Part shown: positions 63,105 through 64,000 of the stretch, piece after piece
How positions within the stretch are numbered: position 1 is the stretch's first letter
Layout: every line of letters begins with the position of its first letter
Assembly: GCF_900142415.1 (NCBI RefSeq)
Contig: NZ_FRAU01000003.1
Span: 1-64,000 of the forward strand
Reading direction: 5' to 3'
Source: Rhodothermus profundi
GTDB taxonomy: Bacteria; Bacteroidota; Rhodothermia; Rhodothermales; Rhodothermaceae
DNA: 64,000 nucleotides
Notes under the pieces: generated by a model
Database searches by the model: none
What the model was told of the DNA's origin: nothing
The model's input: only the letters and a program-made list of their open reading frames with translations
Made by a program: the position numbers and the translations under genes

Positions 63105-64000
63105 ATGCGACCAATACGCCTTATCCTTCGGGTGCTGCTGCAGGGATTCTGGCTGATTTTTCCAACGGCAGTGCTTCAGGCTCAACCTCTTCCCCTCTTT
63201 GAAGTCCAGGCTGTGGTCATAGATGCCTTGCCATCTCAGGTTCGACAGCGCTGGCAGGTGTTGCAACGCCTGCCTATGGTCAGCCGCCTCCAGGTGGTAC
63301 GTCTGCCTGCGCAACTCTGGCATTATCGTTCCTTTACGTTGGCAGTGGATGCGGCCGGTCGTCTGGTGCCCGGCCGTACGGGGAGCGCAGAGCTGACGGT
63401 GCGGCGCGGAGCACTTTCGGTACTTTCAGAAGAGGCAGTGGCCTGGAATGGGCAGATCTATGCGGGGGCAGAGCGGGTCGGGGAGGTGTCGTTGGTGGTG
63501 TTGCGGACGGGGGCCGTCACCGGGCAGGTGGTGCTGGGTAGTCAGGAGTACTGGGTGCGGCCGCTGGGTGGGAGACTGCATGCGCTGGCAACAATCGACC
63601 CGAGCAAGTATCCGCGGCAGCGTCGCGGACGTCTCTTGTATGCTGGAGGGAAGCGTGCTCGTGCGGAAAAGCAGATCGACACAGCAGGGACTAGACTGGT
63701 ACAGGAAACAACGCGGCTCCAGGCACGGTGCGGTCCAGGGATTGTACGGGTGCTGGTATTGTACACGCCGGAGGCAGCGCAGGGGCGGGACATTGATGGG
63801 ATCATCTACGCGGCGATTAACGATGCGAATCAGGCGTATCGAAACAGCCAGATCCACAACCTTGAGCTCCGCCTGGCTCATAAACAATTATTCAGCTTTG
63901 AGGTGACAGGATACTACCCCGACGATGATGCTAAAGCTCTTTCTCAGGACCCACGGGCGCAGGCGTTGCGGGATCAGCATGAGGCGGATGTGGTGGTGCT
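63105..64000 (+). CDS. Secreted metalloprotease-like protein, 3' end outside window
   Basis: The frame opens at ATG 63105 with GAAAGG about 6 bases upstream and remains open to the right edge, giving 298 complete codons. A signal peptide (IRLILRVLLQGFWLIFPTAV) is followed by a propeptide-like region (about 25-205). The segment GIVRVLVLYTPEAAQGRD near residue 212 and the following INDANQAYRNSQIHNLELRL match the start of the catalytic domain of reprolysin-like (M12B-type) metalloproteases. The last residues QHEADVVVL are the strand that usually precedes the zinc-binding HExxH motif, which would lie outside the window. Zinc ligands therefore cannot be confirmed. Such proteins in this group often end in a type IX sorting domain. 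Confidence 0.78.
   Translation, partial: MRPIRLILRVLLQGFWLIFPTAVLQAQPLPLFEVQAVVIDALPSQVRQRWQVLQRLPMVSRLQVVRLPAQLWHYRSFTLAVDAAGRLVPGRTGSAELTVRRGALSVLSEEAVAWNGQIYAGAERVGEVSLVVLRTGAVTGQVVLGSQEYWVRPLGGRLHALATIDPSKYPRQRRGRLLYAGGKRARAEKQIDTAGTRLVQETTRLQARCGPGIVRVLVLYTPEAAQGRDIDGIIYAAINDANQAYRNSQIHNLELRLAHKQLFSFEVTGYYPDDDAKALSQDPRAQALRDQHEADVVV

Noticed and set aside
1-64000. CRISPR arrays, insertion sequences, integrases and replication-origin boxes
   Set aside because: Looked for on both strands; no regular spaced repeats, transposase or integrase motifs, or DnaA-box clusters were seen.

Overview
The window looks like a chromosomal segment of a GC-rich member of the Bacteroidota/Rhodothermota line, most likely a Rhodothermus-type thermophile. 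The evidence is inferential. Secreted proteins end in type IX-like sorting domains (NYPNPF type). SpmA carries a large insertion, AsnRS carries a long charged insertion, SecD and SecF are separate, and ParC sits beside ParE. No plasmid, phage, integrase, transposase or CRISPR signature was seen. Most of the window is housekeeping DNA with tight gene spacing and a few noncoding gaps of 300-830 bases.

Layout. 1-1055: the 5' part of a secreted protein on the minus strand that runs off the left edge. 1.5-9.3 kb: translation, export and purine genes (asnS, a SIMPL protein, secD, secF, a STAS protein, purA). 9.4-11.1 kb: an AT-rich methyltransferase and two small membrane-protein genes. 11.3-20 kb: ppdK, a Dps-like gene with a glycerate kinase, spmB-spmA and uvrC. 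20.4-26 kb: a CDF metal exporter, sbcC, an EamA permease, a MerR regulator and tRNA-Pro(GGG). 26.1-35.8 kb: an AT-rich leader with half-site repeats and two short ORFs, then gltB-gltD and thrB-thrC (nitrogen assimilation and threonine synthesis), then a DUF2461-like gene. 36-41 kb: a crotonase, a squalene/phytoene-synthase-like gene lacking its first Asp motif, and a large Asp-box (BNR) secreted protein. 41-50 kb: purM, plsY, gpsA, an AlbA_2 regulator, parC-parE and a second EamA permease.

50.4-56.0 kb is the most accessory-looking part. A decayed, internally duplicated tRNA-Lys lies on the left and an intact tRNA-Lys(CTT) lies on the right in the same orientation. Between them are an HAF-repeat secreted protein, an O-methyltransferase and a lipoprotein that fuses a serine beta-lactamase fold to a VanX-type D-Ala-D-Ala dipeptidase. 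56.1-60.7 kb is a minus-strand operon for a manganese/zinc-type ABC importer. It starts with its own DtxR/MntR-family regulator, which has a readable promoter with an inverted-repeat operator in its spacer. Both permeases carry winged-helix-like cytoplasmic tails. The right end holds a triple-CHRD secreted protein, an 826-base gap and the 5' part of a secreted metalloprotease-like gene cut by the window edge.

The most useful leads are the beta-lactamase/dipeptidase fusion, the permeases with DNA-binding-like tails under a self-regulated promoter, the tRNA-Lys-flanked block, the structured gltB leader with two small ORFs, the Dps-like protein whose ferroxidase ligands look lost, and the synthase homolog without its first metal-binding motif. 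None is proven to be a new system from sequence alone.
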